From: Bradyrhizobium sp. YR681
GTDB lineage: Bacteria > Pseudomonadota > Alphaproteobacteria > Rhizobiales > Xanthobacteraceae
DNA: 43,090 nucleotides
Assembly: GCF_000282615.1 (NCBI RefSeq)
Contig: NZ_AKIY01000309.1
Location: forward strand, 1-43,090
Direction: 5' to 3'
Position 1 is the first letter of the stretch, and each line of letters begins with the position of its first letter. Positions 15,260-22,416 of the stretch are shown in pieces. The notes beneath the pieces are model-generated. The model saw nothing but the letters and a program-made list of their open reading frames with translations, ran no database searches and had not been told where the DNA came from. The position numbers and the translations under genes are program-made.

Positions 15260-16618
15260 TTATTCAGCCGCCGTCAACCGGTGCACGTTGTCGGCGATTT
15301 CCTTCGGCACCGGTGCGGCCCAAGGTGCGCCGCGGCGGCGTTTGACGTCGACCTCCATCCAGTAGAGCTCCCAACCCTGGGTCGGCCCGATGCCGTCCAT
15401 CGTGGCCGGCCCCTGGATGCTGCGTGCTCTGCTCTCGTCCAGAAACAGCATCGGCTTCTCGCCGCCGCCGACCTTCTCGATCTCGGCCCGCAGCAGGCGG
15501 CGATACTGCACGATCGCCTTGTCGCTCGTGCCGAGATGCTCCTTGGTGCGGTCCTGGATCGCGCCCATGGATTCCACCGCCCACTGGTCGTGGACGTTGA
15601 TGTCGGTGCCCATGCCGGTATAGGTCGCGGTCTGCTGCTCGTGCGGATCGAAGCCGTAATCATTGCTGCGGTTCTTGCGCGAGACGTAGTCGGGCAGCTC
15701 ATAGAGCTCAAGCCGCTGGTCGCGCATCTTCTGCTTGTCGACCGGGTTCGAATAGCTGGTGAAGATCGCGTACCAGTAGCAATTCTCGTCGTCGACCGGC
15801 ACGTGCCACTGCGTGATCGTCATCTCCGTGCTCATGGGGATGACGAAGCCGTGCGGGAACAGTTGATTGGTGACACGCACATGGGTGCGCTCCTGGTCGA
15901 TCTCGCGCAGCGCGATCAGCCGCAATCCGTATTCGGTGTGCTCGACATTGATGATCGGACGGTCGTATTCGCGCAGGATCTTCGTCATCGGCAGGTCGCT
16001 GCCGGCGGACGCGCCGCGGAACTGCTTGCCGTAAGCGGTCGAGGTGTCCTCGTCCTCGAAGAAGCGGTGCAGGTACGAGGCGTGCGCGGGATCGATGCCG
16101 ACCTCCAGCGCCTGGAGCCAGTTGCAGGCCATGTGGCCCTTGAACGCAAAAGTGTGCGTGCCGGGTGCAACGAAGCAGTCGAGCTCCGGGAATGCGGGCG
16201 GCTCACCTTCGCCGAGATAGGCCCAGAGGATGCCGCTCTTCTCCACCACGGGATAGGAGCGCTGGCGGATGTTCTGGCAGAGCTTCGACTCCTTCGGCTC
16301 GGCCGGCGTCTCGATGCACTGGCCGGTCGCGTCGAACAGCCAGCCATGGAAGGCGCAGCGCAGGCCGCCATGTTCGAGCCGACCAAAGGCGAGGTCGGCG
16401 CCGCGATGGGCGCAGTGGCGATCGATCAGGCCGTAGCGCCCGGTCTCGTCGCGAAACAGCACCAGATTCTCGCCGAGCAGCTTGACGGGCCGGATCGGCC
16501 GCTCGCCCTCGAGCTCGTCCACCAGTGCGGCCGGCTGCCAGTAGCTTCGCATCAGCTTGCCACAGGGATCCTTCGGCCCGGTGCGGGTGATCAGGTCGTT
16601 CTGCTCCTGGCTCATCAT
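15260..16618 (-). CDS. Rieske non-haem iron aromatic oxygenase, alpha subunit (phthalate dioxygenase-like)
   Basis: This is the terminal oxygenase of a two-component system that adds oxygen to an aromatic ring or cleaves an ether or methyl group; 452 aa. The Rieske [2Fe-2S] motif CAHRG...CAFHGW has 17 residues between the two Cys-His pairs (from about residue 68). The mononuclear iron motif NWLQALEVGIDPAHASYLH (from about residue 161) carries both histidines, and HVPVDDENCYWY is typical of the phthalate-dioxygenase-type homotrimers. Such enzymes need a separate reductase, which is not in the window. The ATG pair at the start lies 10 bases after AAGGA. It is divergent from the IclR gene and upstream of the ligase gene. 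The substrate is unknown. Confidence 0.85.
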   Translation of the reverse strand: MMSQEQNDLITRTGPKDPCGKLMRSYWQPAALVDELEGERPIRPVKLLGENLVLFRDETGRYGLIDRHCAHRGADLAFGRLEHGGLRCAFHGWLFDATGQCIETPAEPKESKLCQNIRQRSYPVVEKSGILWAYLGEGEPPAFPELDCFVAPGTHTFAFKGHMACNWLQALEVGIDPAHASYLHRFFEDEDTSTAYGKQFRGASAGSDLPMTKILREYDRPIINVEHTEYGLRLIALREIDQERTHVRVTNQLFPHGFVIPMSTEMTITQWHVPVDDENCYWYAIFTSYSNPVDKQKMRDQRLELYELPDYVSRKNRSNDYGFDPHEQQTATYTGMGTDINVHDQWAVESMGAIQDRTKEHLGTSDKAIVQYRRLLRAEIEKVGGGEKPMLFLDESRARSIQGPATMDGIGPTQGWELYWMEVDVKRRRGAPWAAPVPKEIADNVHRLTAAE

Positions 16619-16676
16619 GGCGGTCGCGTCCTTCTTGACGAGGATCGTTGTCGATCAGCAAAGCGCGCTCTTCTTC

Positions 16677-16819
16677 GCCTCTCCCCGCGTGCGGGGAGAG
16701 GCCGGATCGCATCGCCAGATGCGATCCGGGTGAGGGGGATTCTCCGCGAGGGCAGCTCTCACCGTCCCTGTGGAGACTCCCCCTCACCCCACCCTCTCCC
16801 CGCAAGCGGGGCGAGGGAG
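16677..16819. repeat. Palindromic intergenic repeat, type C copy 2
   Basis: It contains the hairpins CTCCCCGCGTGCGGGGAG and GGATCGCATCGCCAGATGCGATCC (shown here only as names for 16680-16697 and 16703-16728). Outer CCTCTCCCCGC arms pair with GCGGGGCGAGGGAG. It resembles 4314-4440 and occupies the middle of the divergent Rieske-IclR promoter region. Confidence 0.8.
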
Positions 16820-16862
16820 TGAGGAATCGAGCTTCCCTGACCGAAACTATCCAAGGCGATTG

Positions 16863-16887
16863 TTCGCCTATTGAACGAATGGGCGAA
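16863..16887. promoter_or_regulatory. Candidate IclR-family operator
   Basis: This is an imperfect inverted repeat with 11-base arms (TTCGCCTATTG and GAATGGGCGAA; 9 of 11 positions pair) and a 3-base centre. It is 55 bases before the IclR start codon and between the divergent Rieske and IclR genes, where such regulators commonly act. Confidence 0.45.
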
Positions 16888-16942
16888 TTATGACATGCCT
16901 TGGATTGGCAGCAAGCACTATTTTGCAGGATTGTCCGAGGCC

Positions 16943-17728
16943 ATGCCCAAGCTGAAGCGAAGCGAGAGCGACGAGCGCGCGACGGATTTCGTCGAAGCCC
17001 TCGACCGCGGCCTGCGCCTGCTGCAGTGCTTCGGCACGACGACAGGCCCGATGACGCTGAGCGATCTCGCCCGGGCCGCCGACCTGCCACGCGCGACCGC
17101 GCGGCGCATGTTGTTCACGCTCCAGCGCGGTGGTTTTGTCAGCGGCGACGGCAAGCTGTTTTCACTTACGCCGCATGTGCTGACGCTCGCTGCGTCCTAT
17201 CTGCGCTCAAATCAGCTGGTCACGGTTCTGCAACCGGTGCTCGATCGTGTCGCGATCGCAGCAAACGAAATTTCCTCGCTTGCAGTGCTCGATGGCGATG
17301 ACGTCGTGTTCATCGCGCGCAGCAGCCCGGCGCGCATGTTCTCAGGCGGCCTCGAAATCGGCTACCGCCTGCCGGCGTTCTGCACCTCGGTCGGGCGCGC
17401 CATGCTCGGCCAGCTCGACGATGCCGACCTCGCCGCGCGCCTGAAGGCGATGAAGCGCGAGGCGCTGACGCCGCAGACGGTGACTGACGCGAAGGCGCTG
17501 CTCGCGCGCATCATCGCCGATCGCGCGCTAGGCTATTCGCTGGTGGATCGCGAAGCCGAGCCGCATTTCCGCTCGATCTCGGTTCCCGTGCGTCGCTACG
17601 ACAATGTGATCGTTGCCGCCATCAACATGGGCGCGCATGTCGACCGCGTGCCGGCGCAGGAATTGATCGACCGCTTCCTGCCGCTTTTGCGCGAAGGTGC
17701 GGAATCGGTGCGTTCGCAGCTCCTGTAG
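16943..17728 (+). CDS. IclR-family regulator, PcaR/PobR-like
   Basis: This is a transcription factor of 261 aa. The N-terminal winged helix-turn-helix is at about residues 15-75 (FVEALDRGLRLLQCFG, MTLSDLARAADLPRATARR, MLFTLQRGGFV). The effector-binding domain follows (about 90-255) with the ending RFLPLLREGAESVRSQL. The wording is close to PcaR/PcaU/PobR regulators of protocatechuate and hydroxybenzoate use. The start MPKLKRSESD is chosen because the upstream extension contains the probable operator at 16863-16887. It is divergent from the Rieske gene, which is its likely target. The stop codon TAG lies in the outer arm of a palindromic repeat (17725-17803), so the repeat appears to have landed exactly at the gene end. 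Confidence 0.85.
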   Translation: MPKLKRSESDERATDFVEALDRGLRLLQCFGTTTGPMTLSDLARAADLPRATARRMLFTLQRGGFVSGDGKLFSLTPHVLTLAASYLRSNQLVTVLQPVLDRVAIAANEISSLAVLDGDDVVFIARSSPARMFSGGLEIGYRLPAFCTSVGRAMLGQLDDADLAARLKAMKREALTPQTVTDAKALLARIIADRALGYSLVDREAEPHFRSISVPVRRYDNVIVAAINMGAHVDRVPAQELIDRFLPLLREGAESVRSQLL

Positions 17729-17803
17729 CCCGGGTGAGCGAGGCGATCCCGGGTCAATTCAAGCGGAGAATCCCGGATGTCGCTGCGCTCATCCGGGCTA
17801 CGG
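17725..17803. repeat. Palindromic intergenic repeat, type E copy 1
   Basis: It starts GTAGCCCGGG and ends with the inverse CCGGGCTACGG, with GATCCCGGGT and ATCCCGGATG inside. It matches the ends of 42621-42714. The first bases include the IclR stop codon. It lies between IclR and the convergent truncated globin gene. Confidence 0.8.
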
Positions 17804-17808
17804 CTCTG

Positions 17809-18201
17809 CTAGCGGTTGCGCATCCAGTCGGCCAGGCCGGACAGCGCCTTGTCGAGATCCTGCCGTGCGGCAGCATCGGTCACCGTCTCCTCCAGCGCGC
17901 CGCGCATGCAAAGCAGCCACGCATCGCGCTCGGCATCGCCGATGGCAAAGCCGATGTGCCGCTGCCGCAGCCGCGGATGACCTTTCTCGGGGGTGTAAAG
18001 GCGCGGACCGCCGGTCCATTCGGTGAGATAGCGCTTCAGCACGTCCCTGATCAGGCCAAGGTCGGCCGCGTGCATGGCGCGGATCGCTTGCGCTTCCGGC
18101 AGCGTAACCATGCGATCGTAGAAGCGGTCGACGAGGCGATCGATCGTGGCGCTGCCGCCGATCCGCTCGAACATGGAGATTGCGACGTCGCTATCGGTCA
18201 T
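17809..18201 (-). CDS. glbO: Group II truncated haemoglobin
   Basis: This is a small haem protein of 130 aa, the normal size for TrHb2. It shows Tyr28 at B10 (RFYDRM), the proximal His82 (RLRQRHIGFAIG), and Trp95 at G8 (ERDAWLLCM), which is diagnostic of group II. Family members bind O2, NO or peroxides. It lies between the IclR and BoxR-type genes, inside the aromatic oxygenase island, so it may buffer O2 or NO near the oxygenases (inference). It is a single gene on the minus strand, 57 bases after boxR. Confidence 0.88.
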   Translation of the reverse strand: MTDSDVAISMFERIGGSATIDRLVDRFYDRMVTLPEAQAIRAMHAADLGLIRDVLKRYLTEWTGGPRLYTPEKGHPRLRQRHIGFAIGDAERDAWLLCMRGALEETVTDAAARQDLDKALSGLADWMRNR

Positions 18202-18258
18202 GACTCATTCCCAAGCTTGTAGGCTCGGATATATTGTCATTCCGGCGACTGGCCAACC

Positions 18259-19167
18259 CTACAGCGCCACGCTCCGCAGCCCAAAACTGCGCGCTTCGTT
18301 CTGCAGCACCGGCCGCACCGCGTCGATCAGCCTTGCAGCCGCGGCGTCGACGCTCAGCCCCGCCGTATCCACCACCGCCGTCGCGCGCGAATACAGCGGC
18401 TCGCGGCTGAGCAGGATGTTGCGCAGCTCCGCCATCGCGGAGCGGTCATCCGCCATCGGGCGCAAATCGCCTTGGCGGCGGACGCGGGCCATGTGCTCCT
18501 CGGGCTCGGCCTTCAGCCAGATCGTGTAGAACGAGGACAGGATCTGGTCGAAGGTCAGGGGCTCGGAGACGATGCCGCCGCCGGTCGCCAGCACCATCAG
18601 CTCGTTGCGCGCGAGCAGCTGCTGAAGCGCGGCCTGCTCCATGCGGCGAAAGCCTTCCTGGCCGTAGAGCGCGATGATCTCGGCGACCGAGAGGCCGTTC
18701 TGCTGCTCGACCTCCTTGTTGAGCTCGACGAAGCTCCAGCCGATCTTCTTTGCCAGCATCCGACCAAGCGTCGATTTGCCGGCACCGCGCAGGCCGATCA
18801 GCGCGATGCCGCAGAACGGCGCGCGTCGCGGTGCAGAGGCACTGCCGCCGGCGAGCACGTCTTTTGCCTGCGCGATCTGCGCCGGTGTCGCCTTGCGCAG
18901 AAGATCGCGGAACATCTGCCAGTCCGGCGTCGGATCGGGGCTCGGAAGCAGGTCTTCGAGATGCGCGCCCATCGCGTCGGAGACGCGGCGCAGCAGCACG
19001 ATCGAGACATTGCCCTTGCCGCTCTCGAGCTGCGCGATGTAGCGCTCCGAGATCCCTGATACCTTGGCGAGCACCTTGCGCGACATGCCGCGTAGCGCGC
19101 GCATGGTGCGCACGCGCTGGCCGAGTTGTTCGAGAAAGCGGGATTCGGCGTCGGGACTGTCGGTCAT
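18259..19167 (-). CDS. boxR: BoxR-type transcriptional repressor: HTH fused to a shikimate-kinase-like domain
   Basis: This protein represses aerobic benzoate (box) genes until the effector, benzoyl-CoA in characterised homologues, is bound; 302 aa. An XRE-type helix-turn-helix lies at about residues 16-72 (RVRTMRALRGMSRKVLAKVSG, then ERYIAQLESGKGNVS). It is followed by a linker and a shikimate-kinase-like domain with a P-loop GLRGAGKST at 125-133. This architecture is specific to BzdR/BoxR regulators. It is divergent from the benzoate-CoA ligase gene across a 122-base gap. TGCA-based sites near 10035 and 22366 are its likely operators. Confidence 0.93.
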   Translation of the reverse strand: MTDSPDAESRFLEQLGQRVRTMRALRGMSRKVLAKVSGISERYIAQLESGKGNVSIVLLRRVSDAMGAHLEDLLPSPDPTPDWQMFRDLLRKATPAQIAQAKDVLAGGSASAPRRAPFCGIALIGLRGAGKSTLGRMLAKKIGWSFVELNKEVEQQNGLSVAEIIALYGQEGFRRMEQAALQQLLARNELMVLATGGGIVSEPLTFDQILSSFYTIWLKAEPEEHMARVRRQGDLRPMADDRSAMAELRNILLSREPLYSRATAVVDTAGLSVDAAAARLIDAVRPVLQNEARSFGLRSVAL

Positions 19168-19204
19168 GGACTTTCTTTAGCGGATGTCCTGCGGCGCATT
19201 TAAA

Positions 19205-19267
19205 TGAAACATAATGCCTGATAGCATTGACAGCAAGCCGCTGCAGTGTCTTTCTATGAATTATAAT
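19205..19267. promoter_or_regulatory. Divergent boxR-bclA control region
   Basis: The gap holds a degenerate copy of the boxC half-site (TGAA-ACATAA-TGCC at 19205-19218). It also has an AATGC-N6-GCATT inverted repeat (19213-19228), a TTGACA (19227-19232) and a TATAAT (19262-19267) 23 bases before the GTG start. TTGACA and TATAAT are too far apart to be one promoter, so they may serve different start sites or strands. Confidence 0.4.
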
Positions 19268-19289
19268 TCTAAAATCTGGGGAGACGACC

Positions 19290-20831
19290 GTGAGCGAGGG
19301 ATCCTACAACGCGGTGACCTGGCTGCTCGACCGCAACGTCGAGGATGGGCGTGGCGACAAGCTTGCCTTCGACGACACCGTCTCGCGGCTCACCTACGGC
19401 GAACTCCAGCGCGAGACGCGCCGCGCCGCCAACATGCTGCGCCGGCTCGGCGTCCGCCGCGAAGAGCGCGTGGCGATGATCATGCTGGATACGGTCGATT
19501 TTCCGGTGGTGTTCCTGGGTGCGATCCGCGCCGGCATCGTGCCGGTGCCGCTCAACACGCTGCTGACCGCGGACCAATACGCCTACATCCTCGCCGACTG
19601 CCGCGCGCGCGTGCTGTTCGTGTCCGAGGCGCTGTATCCCGTGATCAAGGACGTCGTCGGCCGCATGCCGGATCTCGAGCATGTCGTCGTCAGCGGCGCT
19701 AAGCAGAACGGCCACAAGCAGCTTGCGGAAGAGATCGCGGATGAGAGCGATCGGTTCGCCACCGCCGCGACGCATCCCGACGAGCCGGCGTTCTGGCTCT
19801 ATTCGTCGGGCTCGACCGGCATGCCCAAGGGCGTGCGCCACATCCATTCGAACTTGCAGGCGACTGCGGATACCTATGCCAGCAAGGTGCTCGGCATCCG
19901 CGAGAGCGACGTCGGCCTCTCCGCGGCAAAACTGTTCTTCGCCTACGGCCTCGGCAACGCGCTGACCTTCCCGATGTCGGTCGGTGCCACCACGATCCTG
20001 AACAGCGAGCGGCCGACGCCGGCGCGGATGTTCGACCTGATGAACCGCTACAATCCGTCGATCTTCTACGGCGTGCCGACGCTGTTCGCAGCGATGCTCA
20101 ACGACGAGACGATGAAGAGCGAGCGCGGCGGCAAGAGCTTGCGCATCTGCACCTCGGCCGGTGAGGCGCTGCCGGAATCCGTCGGCAACAGCTGGAAAGC
20201 GCGCTTCGGCGTCGACATTCTCGATGGCGTCGGCTCGACCGAGCTGTTGCACATCTTTCTCTCGAACGCGCCGGGCGACATCAAATACGGCTCCTCCGGC
20301 AAGCCGGTGCCGGGCTATGCGGTGCGGCTCGTCAACGAAGCCGGGCAAGACGTCGCCGACGGCGAGGTCGGCGAGCTCCTCGTCGATGCGCCCTCGGCCG
20401 GCGAGGGTTACTGGAACCAGCGCCACAAGAGCCGCCGCACCTTCGAGGGTCCGTGGACCCGCACCGGCGACAAATATGTCCGCGACGCCGACGGTCGCTA
20501 CACTTTCTGCGGCCGCGCCGACGACATGTTCAAGGTCTCCGGCATCTGGGTCTCACCGTTCGAGGTCGAGAGCGCGCTGATCACGCATCCCGCGGTACTG
20601 GAAGCCGCCGTCGTGCCCGAGGCCGATCCGGAGGGCCTGCTCAAGCCAAAGGCCTTCGTCGTGCTGCGCCCCGGCGTGAAGACGACGGACCTGCAGGAGA
20701 TGCTGAAGGAGCACGTCAAGCAGAAGATCGGCCCGTGGAAATATCCGCGCTGGATCGACGTGGTGGACTCGCTGCCGAAGACCGCGACGGGAAAGATCCA
20801 GCGCTTCAAGCTGCGGGACGGCGCGAACTAG
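19290..20831 (+). CDS. bclA: Benzoate-CoA ligase
   Basis: It activates benzoate with ATP and CoA to benzoyl-CoA, the entry step of the box pathway; 513 aa, as in known benzoate-CoA ligases. Adenylate-forming motifs are in order: YSSGSTGMPKG (near residue 172), YGVPTLFAAML, GVGSTELLHIFLSN (a benzoate-ligase-like variant of the TE motif), GRADDMFKVSGIWVSP, and TATGKIQRFKLR with the catalytic lysine near residue 503. The start is GTG with GGGGAGA nine bases upstream. It is divergent from boxR and is followed by a palindromic repeat and the hydrolase gene. It may also accept related aromatic acids, which sequence does not resolve. Confidence 0.93.
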   Translation: MSEGSYNAVTWLLDRNVEDGRGDKLAFDDTVSRLTYGELQRETRRAANMLRRLGVRREERVAMIMLDTVDFPVVFLGAIRAGIVPVPLNTLLTADQYAYILADCRARVLFVSEALYPVIKDVVGRMPDLEHVVVSGAKQNGHKQLAEEIADESDRFATAATHPDEPAFWLYSSGSTGMPKGVRHIHSNLQATADTYASKVLGIRESDVGLSAAKLFFAYGLGNALTFPMSVGATTILNSERPTPARMFDLMNRYNPSIFYGVPTLFAAMLNDETMKSERGGKSLRICTSAGEALPESVGNSWKARFGVDILDGVGSTELLHIFLSNAPGDIKYGSSGKPVPGYAVRLVNEAGQDVADGEVGELLVDAPSAGEGYWNQRHKSRRTFEGPWTRTGDKYVRDADGRYTFCGRADDMFKVSGIWVSPFEVESALITHPAVLEAAVVPEADPEGLLKPKAFVVLRPGVKTTDLQEMLKEHVKQKIGPWKYPRWIDVVDSLPKTATGKIQRFKLRDGAN

Positions 20832-20840
20832 CAACGAGCC

Positions 20841-20924
20841 GTCATGGCCTGGCTTGTCCCGGCCATCCTCGCGTTACCGCAATTGAGGAAGACGTGGATG
20901 CCCGGGTCAAGCCCGGGCACGACG
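20841..20924. repeat. Palindromic intergenic repeat, type G
   Basis: It begins GTCATGGCCTGGCTTGTCCCGGCCATCC and ends with a strong hairpin, GATGCCCGGGTCAAGCCCGGGCACGAC (described by its CCCGGG arms at 20901-20915). It lies between the ligase and hydrolase genes of the same strand. No second copy of this type was noticed in the window. Confidence 0.65.
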
Positions 20925-20944
20925 ACCGAGAGAAGAGTGATAGC

Positions 20945-21763
20945 ATGACCAACCTCACCCCCACCGGCTTCCTCAGCATCGGCAACGCCAGCCTCGAATA
21001 CAAATGGCTTGCGCCGCAGAGTGCCGACGCACCTACCATCGTCATGCTGCACGAGGGCCTCGGCTCCGTCGGCCTCTGGGGCGACTTCCCGGAAAAGCTC
21101 CAGCAGGCCACCGGCGCCGGCATCTTCGTCTATTCCCGCGCAGGCTATGGCCAATCCAGCCCGGTCGCGCTGCCGCGGCCGCTCGACTACATGCAGCGCG
21201 AGGCGCTCGACGTGCTGCCGAAGCTGCTCGATATGATCGGCTTCAAGCGCGGCCTGCTGCTCGGCCATTCCGACGGCGCCTCGATCGCGACGATCTATGC
21301 CGGCGCGCATCAGGATCATCGCCTGAACGGCCTCGTTCTGATCGCGCCGCATTTCATCGTCGAGGACATCTCGGTGACATCCATCGCCGCGATCAGGACC
21401 ACCTTCGAGACCACCGACCTGAAGGCAAAACTGGCGCGCTGGCACAAGGACGTCGATAACGCCTTCCACGGCTGGAACGGCGCCTGGCTCGACCCGAAAT
21501 TCCGCGACTGGGACATCTCCGAATATCTGGCCTATGTCCGCGTCCCCATCCTGGTCGTGCAGGGCGAGGGCGACCAATATGGGACATTGCGACAGGTCGA
21601 AATTGCGCAGGAAGAGTGCTACTGTCCGGTAGATTTAAAAATGATTTCAGACGCGGGCCATTCCCCGCATCGTGAAGCGCCGGGGGCGACGCTTGACGCA
21701 ATTGAGCAATTTGCAAAAGCGGCCCTGCGCGACGATCAGGGACTCCAGGGACGCGCCGCATGA
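20945..21763 (+). CDS. Alpha/beta hydrolase of the box cluster
   Basis: This hydrolase of 272 aa has an oxyanion segment HEGLGSVGLWGDFPEKL and a nucleophile elbow GHSDG (residues 107-111, Ser109). An acid residue in VQGEGDQYG and a late His in DAGHSPHREAPG complete the triad. The start MTNLTPTGFL follows a purine-rich stretch; upstream open frame overlaps bclA in another frame and is not coding. It lies between bclA and boxC. A role as a thioesterase that spares CoA, or as a lactone or ester hydrolase in the ring-opened part of the pathway, is possible. No exact function is assigned. Confidence 0.8.
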   Translation: MTNLTPTGFLSIGNASLEYKWLAPQSADAPTIVMLHEGLGSVGLWGDFPEKLQQATGAGIFVYSRAGYGQSSPVALPRPLDYMQREALDVLPKLLDMIGFKRGLLLGHSDGASIATIYAGAHQDHRLNGLVLIAPHFIVEDISVTSIAAIRTTFETTDLKAKLARWHKDVDNAFHGWNGAWLDPKFRDWDISEYLAYVRVPILVVQGEGDQYGTLRQVEIAQEECYCPVDLKMISDAGHSPHREAPGATLDAIEQFAKAALRDDQGLQGRAA

Positions 21764-21781
21764 TCATGTGGAGGCACATCC

Positions 21782-22306
21782 ATGAATGTGCCGTCACATG
21801 CGAGCGGCCAATTGCCGTGGCCGCAATGGGCCTATGTGCCGGGCGAGGCCGCCGGGCTGGATGCCGACTATCAGACGCTCGACATGGCCAAGGCGCTGGT
21901 GCCCTCGGCCTTTCGCGGCCATGTGCCGGCGCGCCATCCGGCGCTGCGCTACGGCCTCGCGCTCAACGACCGCGGCTATTTCTGGGAGGCGCAGGAGGTG
22001 CTGGAGGCGGTGTGGGCCGCGGCGCCGCAAAACGGCCGCGAGCGCATTCTGCTGCGCGCCTGCATCCTCATCGCCAACGCGAATTTGCGGCTGCGCATGC
22101 AGAAGTCGCATTCGGCAGCGCGGCTGTTCGGCGAGGCGCTGACGGAGCTGCGGTCGCTGACCTCGCGCAAGGCGGCCCCGGCCGGCGACGGCTTTGTCGA
22201 GAGTTTTCCGATTCCGGCGCTGACGGCCTTGCTCCAGGCCAAGCTCGGCCGTCCCCAGCTCTCCAAGGCCGACTGGATCGCGCTGGGCGCCATCGTGCGG
22301 TCCTAG
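21782..22306 (+). CDS. DUF309 family protein
   Basis: This is a 174-aa soluble protein. The DUF309 signature is plain: a short-chain helical motif ALNDRGYFWEAQEVLEAVW, where the family has FN-G-FWEAHE-LE-W, followed by helical repeats (ARLFGEALTELRSL). The biochemical role of the family is unknown. GGAGG (21770-21774) lies eight bases before the ATG. It is 18 bases after the hydrolase and just before the boxC control region, so it is probably co-transcribed with bclA and the hydrolase. Confidence 0.75.
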   Translation: MNVPSHASGQLPWPQWAYVPGEAAGLDADYQTLDMAKALVPSAFRGHVPARHPALRYGLALNDRGYFWEAQEVLEAVWAAAPQNGRERILLRACILIANANLRLRMQKSHSAARLFGEALTELRSLTSRKAAPAGDGFVESFPIPALTALLQAKLGRPQLSKADWIALGAIVRS

Positions 22307-22314
22307 ACTCCTCA

Positions 22315-22379
22315 TGAAACAAAGTGCATGTATTGACCGTTAAGGACTAGACTCACTCCAGAATGTGCATTATTGTGCA
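22315..22379. promoter_or_regulatory. boxC promoter region with a TGCA-N6-TGCA operator and a half-site
   Basis: TGCA-TTATTG-TGCA is at 22366-22379. A near-copy TGAA-ACAAAG-TGCA is at 22315-22328, with the same ACAAAG spacer as the importer-2 array. The eight-base word CTAGACTC occurs at 22303-22310 and 22347-22354. The perfect operator ends 37 bases before the chosen boxC ATG. BoxR binding is the natural reading, by analogy with BzdR/BoxR. Confidence 0.6.
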
Positions 22380-22416
22380 TATAACGGTAAAACCAAGACG
22401 AGCTCAAGGGTGGCCC

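Noticed and set aside
19227..19267. TTGACA and TATAAT as one sigma-70 promoter for bclA
   Set aside because: The two are 29 bases apart, too far for one promoter; they are reported only as separate elements of the control region.
14000..20000. A mobile element carrying the aromatic island
   Set aside because: No integrase, transposase, tRNA boundary or base-composition change was seen; only short palindromic repeats are present.
22363..22416. Longer boxC start (MCIIVHITV...)
   Set aside because: It would place the TGCA-N6-TGCA operator inside the gene and lacks a ribosome site; AAGGG sits properly before the ATG at 22417.
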